DNA of 64,000 nucleotides from Bog-752 sp963799395 (GTDB taxonomy: Bacteria > Actinomycetota > Thermoleophilia > UBA2241): assembly GCA_963799395.1 (NCBI GenBank), contig CAWCWZ010000042.1, positions 7,681 to 71,680 of the forward strand, written 5' to 3'. The notes below the pieces were generated by a model. The model was not told where the DNA came from. It saw nothing but the letters and a program-made list of their open reading frames with translations, and ran no database searches. Each line of letters opens with the position of its first letter. The first letter of the stretch is position 1. Shown piece by piece: positions 10,161 to 18,301 of this stretch. The position numbers and the translations under genes were made by a program.

Positions 10161-10199
10161 CCGCGACCGGTCGCCGCCCACGGCGGCGACCGGTCGCGG
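10161..10199 (-). terminator. Strong GC hairpin after the TolB-like gene
   Basis: An 18-base perfect stem (10161-10178 with 10182-10199) and a 3-base loop start 9 bases beyond the stop of the TolB-like gene. There is no T tract, so this is either a GC-only transcription stop or an mRNA-stabilising hairpin. Confidence 0.6.
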
Positions 10200-10207
10200 C
10201 TGCGGTC

Positions 10208-11407
10208 CTAGGGCATGAAGACCGGCAGGCCGCCGGGGCCGAGGTCGGTCTGCGAGGCGAGCGACGCGGGATCGAGCGTCCACAGCTCGGACACGTCGGG
10301 GGCGAAGTCGGCGCCGCCCGTACTCACCAGACTGTAGGCGAGCAACGCGTCGTCCGACGACCAGCCGAGGCCAGTGACCGCGACGTGCGGCAGCTTGGCG
10401 GACGTGCTCTTCGTGTTCGTCGCCGCGTGGTAGACATAGAGCACCGCGGCGGTAGCCGAGTCGCCCGGCATGCCCCAGAAGGCGACCTGATCGCCGAGGC
10501 TGCTCCAGGCGGTCGTGTGGCCGATCGTCGTCGACACCGTCTTGAGCGCCTTGCCGGTCGCCGCCGCCCGCACCGTATAGCGCACGGAGATGTCGGAGCC
10601 GGTCGTGGAGGTGATCAGGTAGCGGCCGTCGCGTGACAGGCGCGGCTCGTAGAAGTGACGGATGTCGTAGGCGTTGGGGTACTTCACGGAGCCGATCAGG
10701 CGAGGCCTCGCCCCGGCGACGAGCCTGAGCGAGTAGAGCCGCTCGATCACCAGGCGCACCGGCGAACCCTTGGCCACGCGACCGCCGTCGCTCAGGCGCA
10801 CGTAGACGAGGCGCTTCGCCGGCGCCACCGTCGGCTCGGTGCCGATCAGATCGTCGTACCGCTTTGAAGCGCCGGTCGCGGCGTTCAGCACGTACAGGCG
10901 GTCGGTGAACGGATAGAACCTGAAGCCGTGCGACGGCCGACCGGCGACCACCAGCTTGGTCGACGTCAACCAGGCCAGCGAGTCGACCGTCTTCACGCCG
11001 CGCGCGGCCAGCGACCAGGTGTGCAGCGCCCCCGTGTGCGTGTCGTAGACGACCACTCTGGGCTCGGCGGCCGTCGTCAGGAACGCCAGGCGCTGCCCGC
11101 CGGGCGACTGCTCGACGCGTGACGGGCGAAACGACAGGGGGACGAGCTCGGTCGCCGCCTTGCTCACCGGGTCGACACTCCACAGCGCGTCGCTGCCGGC
11201 GCTGCGGCGCACCACGATGATGCTGCCCGACGCCGGAAGAACGACGCCGAAGTGGGCCGTGGGCACCGTCGCCGGCGAGGCCGCGGCCGCTCCGCCGGCC
11301 GCGCTGGCCACCCCCACGGCGGCCAGCACGACCACCACCGCGAGCGCGGCGCCGATGACCGCACCGCGAGCCGCCCTGAGTGCCCTGGAACCGACGAGAC
11401 TGCGCAT
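10208..11407 (-). CDS. Exported TolB-like beta-propeller protein
   Basis: A 399-residue protein with an N-terminal signal or anchor (ALAVVVVLAAVGVASAAGG). After it come repeating beta-propeller blades of the TolB/WD40-like type, with LAFLTTAAEPRVVVYD, LAWLTSTKLVVAG, EPRLSRDGRYLITS and GLGWSSDDALLAYS at roughly 45-60 residue intervals. It is expected outside the membrane. Propellers of this kind often bind other proteins or envelope polymers; no catalytic residues are evident. The ATG at 11407 follows GAAAGGGAGG. It is preceded by a diguanylate cyclase gene 57 bases upstream in the same direction, so they may share a transcript. Function unknown. Confidence 0.7.
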   Translation of the reverse strand: MRSLVGSRALRAARGAVIGAALAVVVVLAAVGVASAAGGAAAASPATVPTAHFGVVLPASGSIIVVRRSAGSDALWSVDPVSKAATELVPLSFRPSRVEQSPGGQRLAFLTTAAEPRVVVYDTHTGALHTWSLAARGVKTVDSLAWLTSTKLVVAGRPSHGFRFYPFTDRLYVLNAATGASKRYDDLIGTEPTVAPAKRLVYVRLSDGGRVAKGSPVRLVIERLYSLRLVAGARPRLIGSVKYPNAYDIRHFYEPRLSRDGRYLITSTTGSDISVRYTVRAAATGKALKTVSTTIGHTTAWSSLGDQVAFWGMPGDSATAAVLYVYHAATNTKSTSAKLPHVAVTGLGWSSDDALLAYSLVSTGGADFAPDVSELWTLDPASLASQTDLGPGGLPVFMP

Positions 11408-11464
11408 GACTGCCTCCCTTTCCCGGATGGGCGCGCCCTCTGTTCCGCGGCGCGTTCGTCCTCT

Positions 11465-12529
11465 CTAGGTGCCCGGCGTCACCGCGACCTTATCCTTGCC
11501 GGCCGCCTTGGCCGCGTACAGGGCCCGGTCGGCGGACGTCACCAGCTCGTCGACGGAGTCGGCGGGGCCGGGGAACGTGGTCGCGCCGATGCTTACCGTC
11601 ACCGTGTCGACGTCGTCGTCGCCGAATGTGAAGGTGGCGGCGCTGATCTTGCGGCGCAGGCGCTCGGCCACCGCACGTGCGCCGAGCGGCGTGTCGGGCA
11701 GGATGACGGCGAACTCCTCGCCGCCGTAGCGGCAGGCGGCGTCGACGTCGCGGCGCAGCTCGGTGAGCAGGATGCGGGCGACGCCGCGCAGCACCTCGTC
11801 GCCCGCCTGGTGACCGTGGCGATCGTTGAAGCGCTTGAAGTCGTCGATGTCGAGCATGAGCAGGCCCACGGCGTGACCGTAGCGCCGGCTGCGGACGAGC
11901 TCGGCCGCGAGACGGTCGTAGAAGGCGCGATGGTTGAACAGGCCGGTCAGACCGTCGCGCACGGCCTGCTCCTCGATCGTCCGGTAGAGCCGGGCGTTGT
12001 GGATGGCGATGGCCGCCGTCGTGGCGAAGGCGATCAGCAGCTCCTTCTCTTCGTCATCGAAGCGCAATGCCTCGTTCGTGGCGCCCACCGACAGAAGACC
12101 GATGGTCGTGCCGCCGAACTGCAGGCCGACCTCGACGATGGTCTTCTCGCCCCAGTCCTTCATCTCGGCGTACAGCTCCGGATCGGCCTTCGCCAGGCCG
12201 TCGTCGTCGATCTGGTACTCGACGACCTGCCCCTCGCCGAACGCCCGGCGGAAGGTCGGGTGGCGCTCGAGCGAGTAGACGGTGCCCACGAACTTGGCCG
12301 CCTCAGCGGGATGCTCGGGGGCGAAGGACCAGATCACCATGAGCTCGTCGCGCTCGGCCGAGTACTCGTAGATGTCGACGTAGGTAAGCCCGAAGGCCTT
12401 GCCCGCGCCGCTGCAGATGAGCTCCATCACCTCGGTGAGCACGAGGCTCGACGAGAGCGCCTGACAGGCGTCGAAGAGCGCCAGAAAGCGCTCGCGGCGC
12501 AGGCTGTTGTCGGCGGGCTCGAGGCTCAT
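11465..12529 (-). CDS. GAF-domain diguanylate cyclase (GGDEF)
   Basis: A 354-residue cytosolic enzyme that makes cyclic di-GMP from two GTP. Residues about 20-180 form a GAF sensor ending in AIHNARLYRTIEEQ. Residues about 185-350 form a GGDEF domain with DGLTGLFNHRAFYDR, MLDIDDFKRFND and the active motif GGEEF. The inhibitory I-site RxxD is present as RDVD exactly five residues before GGEEF, so product inhibition by c-di-GMP is expected. The end is TSADRALYAAKAAGKDKV, normal for the family. It lies directly downstream of the much larger GAF-GGDEF protein with a similar catalytic domain, probably a local duplication with changed input domains. Confidence 0.92.
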   Translation of the reverse strand: MSLEPADNSLRRERFLALFDACQALSSSLVLTEVMELICSGAGKAFGLTYVDIYEYSAERDELMVIWSFAPEHPAEAAKFVGTVYSLERHPTFRRAFGEGQVVEYQIDDDGLAKADPELYAEMKDWGEKTIVEVGLQFGGTTIGLLSVGATNEALRFDDEEKELLIAFATTAAIAIHNARLYRTIEEQAVRDGLTGLFNHRAFYDRLAAELVRSRRYGHAVGLLMLDIDDFKRFNDRHGHQAGDEVLRGVARILLTELRRDVDAACRYGGEEFAVILPDTPLGARAVAERLRRKISAATFTFGDDDVDTVTVSIGATTFPGPADSVDELVTSADRALYAAKAAGKDKVAVTPGT

Positions 12530-12596
12530 GTTCGTAGCATACCCGCAGGCCGGCGCGGCGACGAGCGCCTGCCGACCGCCCTGTCGGCCCGCCGGC

Positions 12597-15500
12597 CTAG
12601 CGCCGGTAGACGCACGTGCGGTTCTTGCCGAGGCGTTTGGCCAGGTAGAGAGCCTTGTCGGCGTTGGCGACGAGCTGGTCGCCGGTCGAGGCGTGGTCGG
12701 GGAAGGTGGCGACGCCGACGCTCACGGTCACGCCGCCGGCGGCGCCGCTCGCCGTGTCGAAGGTCTGCGCCTGGGTCGCGGCGCGGATGGCCTCGGCGAC
12801 GGCCACCGCGGGCCGCCGGCCCTCGACCAGGTCCTGCAGCCGCCCGGCCGCGGCGGCGGCGTCGCCGACGCCGGTCTCGAGCAGCAGCACGACGAACTCC
12901 TCGCCGCCGTAGCGCGCCACGAAGTCGACCTGGGCGCGCGTCTGCGCGAGCAGGAGCTCGGCGAGCGATTTGAGCAGCCGGTCGCCCTCGGGGTGGCCGA
13001 AGGCGTCGTTGAACTCCTTGAAGTCGTCGACGTCGATCATGAGCAGGGTGAGCGGCTTCTCGAAGCGCTGGGCCCGGGCCACCTCGGCCGCGAGGCGCTC
13101 CTGGAAGAAGCGGTGGTTGTACAGCCCTGTGAGACCATCGGTGCGCGACTGCTGCTCGAGCTCGCCGTAGGCGCGCTGCAGCTCGATGTTGCTGGCCGCC
13201 TTGCCGGCGAACAGCTCGATCAGCCGCACCACCTCCTCCGTGGGGCGCTGGCGATCGAGGGGGTCGTAGGCCTCGACGTAGCCGATCAGCTGGTCCCTCT
13301 GGCCGCGCAGCGGCACGAACAGTGAATCGAACTGGTTCCACTCGCCTTCGGGCCGCTCGCCGACCAGCTCCTCGCCGGGCAGGAAGAAGTTCTCCTCGTC
13401 GGTCCAGGTGTGCAGCAGGTGGTCGACGAAGTGCGACTGCGAGATCGTGCGAGCCGAGTCGATCAGGCCGTTCATCACGCGGGCGGGGATCGGCGTGGAG
13501 GCGTAGTGGCCGTCGATCTCCGGCGTGCCGCCGAAGGCCTTGACCGCCCTGAAGAGCTCGTACTCGGGGTCGTAGAGGTAGATCACCCACTGGTTGAACT
13601 CGAGGGCCCCGTGCATGACCCGGCCGAGCAGATCGATCAGCCGCTCCTCCGACAGCAGGCCCCGCATCTGGCCCGACAGCTCGGCGAAGGCTGACAGGCG
13701 CCGGTTCAGGCGCGAAAGCGCCGCCCGCTCCTGCTCGAGTCGTTCGTAGGCCCGCGCGTTCTGCAGGGCCGCCGCCGCCTGGGCCGCGATCCCGGTCGCC
13801 AGACGGATCTCGTCGGGCGTGTACTCGCGCTCCGGCGACGACTCGGCCGTCGTGAGCAGGCCCAGCACCTTGTCCTGGTAGACCATCGGCACCCAGAGCT
13901 CGCTGGCGTCGCCGAAGCGCCGCAGGTCGTCGCGGACGAGAGCCGTGAGCTCGGGGTCGCTGGCCCGCGCGACGACCACCCGGCGTTCGTCGATGCAGCG
14001 GGCGAGCAGCGGGTCGTCGCTCAGGTCGTAGACGCCCGACCAGCCCTCGGCCTCGAGCGGCGTGTCCGCGTCGTAGGCCACGAGCTTCATCGAACGCCGC
14101 TCGGCGTCGTAGTCGTAGACCTCGGCGCTGGTCGAGCGCAGGGCCTCGCGGAGACGCTGGGTGATGGCCAGGAGCACGCCGTGCTGGTCGACCGTCGAGC
14201 TCAGCGTCGCCGCCGCGCCGAGGAGCGTGGCGAGCTCGGCGTTGCGCCGCTCGGCCTTCTCGAAGGCCCGGGCGTTGTGGATGGCGACCGCGGCCTGCGC
14301 GCCGATCGCCTCGGCCAGACCGACCTCCTCGGGCGTGAAGCGCCGCGGATAGCGCGACTCGGCGACGTCGAGCACGCCGAAGACCTCGTCGCCGTACACC
14401 AGCGGCACCGTGAGCGTGGCCTTCTCGCCCCAGGCCGCCATCTGGGCGAAATCGTCGAACGAGAGGCGCGAGTAGTCGTAGTACTTGGTCTGCGAGCGGC
14501 GGGTATGGACGGCGGCCAGGCCGTCGGGCCACGACTCGGCGGTGAAGCGCGTGCCCAGCCAGGCGGGGTCGGGGGGCACGCCGGGCACCTGGTAGAAGGA
14601 GACGACTTCGAGCTGGTCCGCGTCGGCGTCGTAGTCGTAGACGTCCGACCAGGCGACGCCGAGCGTCTGAACGAGCCGTTCGTTGATCGTCGACAGGGTC
14701 GTGCGCAGGTCGACGCTCGAGGCGATCGCGGCGCCCGTCTCGAGCAGCAGGCGCAGCTCGCGGTTCTGCGTGTCGAGGCGGTCGACGACGCGGGCGCTCT
14801 CGACCGCGACCCCCGCTTCGTCGGCGAGGCGCGCGGCGAAGGCCTCGTCGGACTTGGTGAAGCGCCGTGAATGGCGGCGCTCGATCGCGCACAGAAAGCC
14901 GACCACCTCGCCGCCGATGACGATCGGCACGTACATCACGGCCCGCTGGCCGCGCGCGACCATCTCGGCCCGCTCTTCGGCGGACAGCTCGAGATCGTCG
15001 TCGTGCGCCGTGGCGATGCGGCGCTCGGCGGCCGCCCGCGCGCGGGCCCCGGAGTCGCCCAGCCCGAAGACCGGTGCGGCGGCCTGTCCGGCGGCGTCGG
15101 CGGACTCGTAGTGGGCGACGACCTTGGCCGCCCCCGACGCTTCCTGGCGGATGAGGACGTCGCAGTGCTGGACCTCGAGGCCCTCGGCGAGTCGCCGGGC
15201 GACGTCGACCAGCGTGTGTTCGACCACCCGGCGCCCGGCGCCTGTCCCAGCCGCTCCGTCGCCTTCGTCGTCGGAGGCCGGCTCGACGGGCGGCCGGTAC
15301 CTGGCGAAGGCCAGGGAGTCGACCGCCGCCTGGGCGATCACCGCGCAGACGCCCTGGGCCAGCACCAGCTCGGCCGTCGTGTAGCGGCGCTCCCTGTGGC
15401 CGGACAGCAGCTCGATCATGCCGATGCTCTCGCCGCGCAGCACCAGCGGCAGGGCGAGCCAGCCGCCCTCGGTCTGGGCCGCCGGGCCACCCGGCCGGTC

Positions 15501-15869
15501 GGGACCGGGCGGGCCGGGGTCGGGGGTGGCGAAGAGCGGTTCGCGGTTGCCGATCACGCGCGCCGCGGTCGGATCGGAGGCGAGGGCGCGCGAGCCGCGT
15601 ACGGCGGTGCGGACGCCGCTCAAGTCGTAGCCGGCCACCGACTCGAGGGTGTCGTGGCGATAGTCGACGAGCGAGAGCACGGCGGTCGTGCAGTCCATCG
15701 CGCGCAGCAGGCGGGCGCAGATCAGTGGCAGGCCCCTGTCGGCGCCCAGCTCGTCGATCGCCCCCGGGGCGGCGTCGACCAGCGCCAGCAGCGCCTGGGC
15801 GCGCAGCTTCTCTTCCTCGACATCGACGAGGAAGCGCTCGGGATGCTCCTCGCGTGGTCCACCAGCCAT
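12597..15869 (-). CDS. Large multi-GAF diguanylate cyclase
   Basis: A 1090-residue protein. I chose the ATG at 15867-15869 because of the GCGGAGAC ribosome site and because the protein is family-like from there. At least four, probably five, GAF domains occupy residues about 30-860, ending in repeats of the type QAAVAIHNARAFEKAE and QAAAALQNARAYERLE. The C-terminal GGDEF domain has DGLTGLYNHRFFQER, MIDVDDFKEFND and GGEEF. The I-site is not canonical: AQVD stands where RxxD is expected, with the Arg one residue too early, so feedback by c-di-GMP may be weak. No membrane segments are seen. Many soluble GAFs in tandem suggest integration of several cytosolic signals; the ligands are unknown. Confidence 0.9.
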   Translation of the reverse strand: MAGGPREEHPERFLVDVEEEKLRAQALLALVDAAPGAIDELGADRGLPLICARLLRAMDCTTAVLSLVDYRHDTLESVAGYDLSGVRTAVRGSRALASDPTAARVIGNREPLFATPDPGPPGPDRPGGPAAQTEGGWLALPLVLRGESIGMIELLSGHRERRYTTAELVLAQGVCAVIAQAAVDSLAFARYRPPVEPASDDEGDGAAGTGAGRRVVEHTLVDVARRLAEGLEVQHCDVLIRQEASGAAKVVAHYESADAAGQAAAPVFGLGDSGARARAAAERRIATAHDDDLELSAEERAEMVARGQRAVMYVPIVIGGEVVGFLCAIERRHSRRFTKSDEAFAARLADEAGVAVESARVVDRLDTQNRELRLLLETGAAIASSVDLRTTLSTINERLVQTLGVAWSDVYDYDADADQLEVVSFYQVPGVPPDPAWLGTRFTAESWPDGLAAVHTRRSQTKYYDYSRLSFDDFAQMAAWGEKATLTVPLVYGDEVFGVLDVAESRYPRRFTPEEVGLAEAIGAQAAVAIHNARAFEKAERRNAELATLLGAAATLSSTVDQHGVLLAITQRLREALRSTSAEVYDYDAERRSMKLVAYDADTPLEAEGWSGVYDLSDDPLLARCIDERRVVVARASDPELTALVRDDLRRFGDASELWVPMVYQDKVLGLLTTAESSPEREYTPDEIRLATGIAAQAAAALQNARAYERLEQERAALSRLNRRLSAFAELSGQMRGLLSEERLIDLLGRVMHGALEFNQWVIYLYDPEYELFRAVKAFGGTPEIDGHYASTPIPARVMNGLIDSARTISQSHFVDHLLHTWTDEENFFLPGEELVGERPEGEWNQFDSLFVPLRGQRDQLIGYVEAYDPLDRQRPTEEVVRLIELFAGKAASNIELQRAYGELEQQSRTDGLTGLYNHRFFQERLAAEVARAQRFEKPLTLLMIDVDDFKEFNDAFGHPEGDRLLKSLAELLLAQTRAQVDFVARYGGEEFVVLLLETGVGDAAAAAGRLQDLVEGRRPAVAVAEAIRAATQAQTFDTASGAAGGVTVSVGVATFPDHASTGDQLVANADKALYLAKRLGKNRTCVYRR

Positions 15870-16134
15870 CCAGCGTCTCCGCACACGCTTCTGGCGCGGG
15901 GCGCAAACGTGGAGCCGGTCGATCGACGGCCGGCTCGCTCTCGCCTCTCTTCGCGCGCACTGTCTCTCTCTACGTAGTCGACAGACGCCTGCCGAAACAT
16001 GAAAACCGCGAAGAGCCGGGACCGCCGCTGGATGGCCGCGACGGCCGTGACGGCGGTGACGGCCGGGGGGCGGAGCCACCCCCAACGACGGCCGTGCGGG
16101 CGGGCCGCCCAAAGCGGCGGCCGCGAGGCGGCGA

Positions 16135-16956
16135 TCAGAACACGTGCGAGACCAGGCAGGTCGGACCGCCGTCGGCCCTGGTGAACTCGGAGAGATCGAC
16201 CTCGACGGCCTCCTCGCCGGCAGCGCCGAGGCCGGCGACCGCCCGCGGGTGACCGGCCGGCAGAAAGACGCGTCCGCCGAGAGGCAGCACGTTGGCGGCC
16301 ACGACGTCGTCGTCGGCGAGGACGATGCGCCCAACGCGATCGGGCGGCGCCACCTCGGGCCCGCCCGCGTCGAGCGACTCGAAGCCGCCGGCGATGCCGA
16401 TCAGCAGATCGGGGCGCACGACCGTGACCCAGCTCGCGAGATGCAGCCGGCCCTCGACCGGACACAGGAAGGGCCGGTAGCCCGCGTCACGCACGAGCCC
16501 GGCAAGCTGCTCGGCGGCCTGCCGGTCGGTGCGCGCCGACACGCCGATCGCGACGCGGTCGCCGTAGACGATCACGTCGCCGCCGTCGAGGGTGCCCGGA
16601 GCGGCGATCTCCGCAATCCGGCAGGCCGGACCGACGAGTTGCCGGGCGGTGTCGAGCACGGACGCGACCTCGGGCCGCCGGCTGGGCGCGCCAGGCCTTG
16701 TGGCGACCGCCAGCGCCGCGGGCCCGCCGGGGTCGCCGGCGCGGGGCAGCGTGATCAGCACGTCGGACACGAAGCAGGCGTCGGGCAGCTCGTCGTCGGC
16801 CGGCATCTCGACGAGCTTCACGCCGGCCGCGCGCAGCGCGGCCGCAAAGGCGGCGTGCTGCTCGCGGGCGTGAGCGACGTCGATCGCGTCGCGTTCGGCG
16901 TGCTCGGACAGCGCGTGCTGAAAGGCGGCGCCGGGGGGCCTGACGATGACGTTCAC
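16135..16956 (-). CDS. Dimethylarginine dimethylaminohydrolase-like amidinohydrolase
   Basis: A 273-residue pentein-fold enzyme. It starts at a GTG at 16954-16956 preceded by GAGAGG. The family signatures are ADDELPDACFVSD, GTLDGGDV, GRLHLASWVT (the histidine of the catalytic pair) and, near the end, GPTCLVSHVF with the catalytic cysteine. DDAH hydrolyses methylated arginines to citrulline plus methylamines; close relatives act on arginine or other guanidines, so the substrate is uncertain. It is divergent from the exporter operon, with about 220 bases between them. No arginine catabolic genes lie next to it. Confidence 0.85.
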   Translation of the reverse strand: MNVIVRPPGAAFQHALSEHAERDAIDVAHAREQHAAFAAALRAAGVKLVEMPADDELPDACFVSDVLITLPRAGDPGGPAALAVATRPGAPSRRPEVASVLDTARQLVGPACRIAEIAAPGTLDGGDVIVYGDRVAIGVSARTDRQAAEQLAGLVRDAGYRPFLCPVEGRLHLASWVTVVRPDLLIGIAGGFESLDAGGPEVAPPDRVGRIVLADDDVVAANVLPLGGRVFLPAGHPRAVAGLGAAGEEAVEVDLSEFTRADGGPTCLVSHVF

Positions 16957-17083
16957 TTGCGGACCTCTCTTTCTTCGGAGGGCGCCGGTCCGCCTGGTAC
17001 CGGCGACCGGTCTGTCGAGGCGACCGGGGGCGGTCACCGCGCACGCCAGCAGATGCTACGACACGCGCGGACGGCCGGCTACC

Positions 17084-17111
17084 TTGACGAAGAATTCAAC
17101 GTATGTAGAAT
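17084..17111 (+). promoter_or_regulatory. Consensus promoter overlapping a palindromic operator, exporter operon
   Basis: TTGACG (17084-17089), a 16-base spacer and TAGAAT (17106-17111) form a near-consensus sigma-70 promoter. Between and over the boxes lies the imperfect palindrome TTCAACGTATGTAGAA (17095-17110, 12 of 16 positions symmetric). AT-rich sequence of this kind is rare in the window. The operon ends with a TetR-type gene, so this is the natural candidate operator; binding would block the -10 box. Confidence 0.65.
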
Positions 17112-17179
17112 TCAGCCTGCGCTGCAGTTCTTCGCCCTCCCCGGAGGCGGCGCGCCGACGGGGCAAAGAAGGAGCCGCC

Positions 17180-18301
17180 ATGTGGGCCATCGTCGTCAAG
17201 GAGTTCCGCCAGCTGGGGCGCGACCGGCGCACCGTGGCGCTCCTGTTCATGCTGCCGATCCTCTTTCTGGTCGTGTTCGGCTACGCGGCGAGCTTCGACG
17301 TCAAACACGTGCGCACGGTGGTGGTCGGCCCCCTGGCGGAGGCGGTCGCCGCGCACCTGCCGGCTCAGTTCGACGTCGTCTCGACGCAGTCCGCGAGCGG
17401 TGAGCGGCAGGCCTACGACGCGCTGCGCGACGGCACGGCGGTCGTCGCCATCGTGACGCCGGCCGACCCATCGAGGACGAAGGCGCAGATCCTGATCGAC
17501 GGCACCGAGATCTTCGCGGCGCGCACGGCGGTGGGCGCGATCAGCCAGTTCCAGGCGACCGCCGGCGGCAAAGCGCCCGCGGGGACGGCGCCGTCGGGCA
17601 CGCCGACACTCCCCGCCGGCTCGCCGGTCGGCGCCCCGACCGCGGGCGCCGTGTCCCTACCCACGCCGCGGGTGCTCTTCAACCCCGAGCTGAAGACCTC
17701 GGTCATCATGATCCCCGGGCTGTGCGGCATCATCCTCGTGTTCGTGGGCACGGTGGCGACCGCCCTTGGCGTGGTGCGCGAGCGCCAGGCCGGCACGCTC
17801 GAACAGCTGGCCGTCATGCCGTTCCGGCCGGCCGACGTGCTCGTCGGCAAGATCGCCCCCTACTTCGCGATCGCCGCCATCGACATGGTCGTGATCGTGG
17901 CGGCCGGCATGGCGATCTTCTCGGTGCCGTTCCGCGGCTCGGTGGCGGCCTTTGCCCTGGGCGCCGTGCTCTTCCTGTTCGTCACTCTCAGCATCGGGGT
18001 CTTGATCTCGACCGTCTCGCAGACCCAGGGGCAGGCGATCCAGCTCGCCATCATGACCCTGCTGCCCCAGATCCTGCTGTCGGGCCTCTTCTTTCCGATC
18101 TCGTCGATGGCCGCCGGCGTGCGCTGGATCGCCTATGTGCTGCCGCTCACCTACTTCGTGAAGATCGCTCGCGGCGTCATGGTCCGCGGCGAGCCGATCG
18201 GGGCGCTGTGGTTCTCGTTTCTCATGCTCGGCGTCCTCGGGGCGGCGGTGTTCACTTTGTCGGTGCTGCGCTTCAGGCGCGACCTGGGGGCGGCGCGGTG
18301 A
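17180..18301 (+). CDS. ABC-2 type transporter permease
   Basis: A 373-residue inner-membrane permease. The ATG at 17180 follows AAGAAGGAGC. Topology is typical of ABC-2 exporters: one N-terminal helix (ALLFMLPILFLVVFGYAA), a long extracytoplasmic domain of about 150 residues ending in a Gly/Pro/Ala linker, then five C-terminal helices with GVVRERQAGTLEQL between the second and third. This arrangement matches the YhhJ/YbhR-type drug or polysaccharide exporters. Its stop overlaps the start of the ATPase gene (GTGA), so the two are translationally coupled. The promoter and operator lie 70-95 bases upstream. Confidence 0.9.
   Translation: MWAIVVKEFRQLGRDRRTVALLFMLPILFLVVFGYAASFDVKHVRTVVVGPLAEAVAAHLPAQFDVVSTQSASGERQAYDALRDGTAVVAIVTPADPSRTKAQILIDGTEIFAARTAVGAISQFQATAGGKAPAGTAPSGTPTLPAGSPVGAPTAGAVSLPTPRVLFNPELKTSVIMIPGLCGIILVFVGTVATALGVVRERQAGTLEQLAVMPFRPADVLVGKIAPYFAIAAIDMVVIVAAGMAIFSVPFRGSVAAFALGAVLFLFVTLSIGVLISTVSQTQGQAIQLAIMTLLPQILLSGLFFPISSMAAGVRWIAYVLPLTYFVKIARGVMVRGEPIGALWFSFLMLGVLGAAVFTLSVLRFRRDLGAAR

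Noticed and set aside
12526..15960. Very long minus-strand frame in another phase of the GAF-GGDEF gene, and similar long plus-strand frames at 1706-4090, 4373-6751 and 19851-22955
   Set aside because: Arg/Ala/Pro/Gly-rich translations without motifs. They are GC-driven shadows of well-supported genes.
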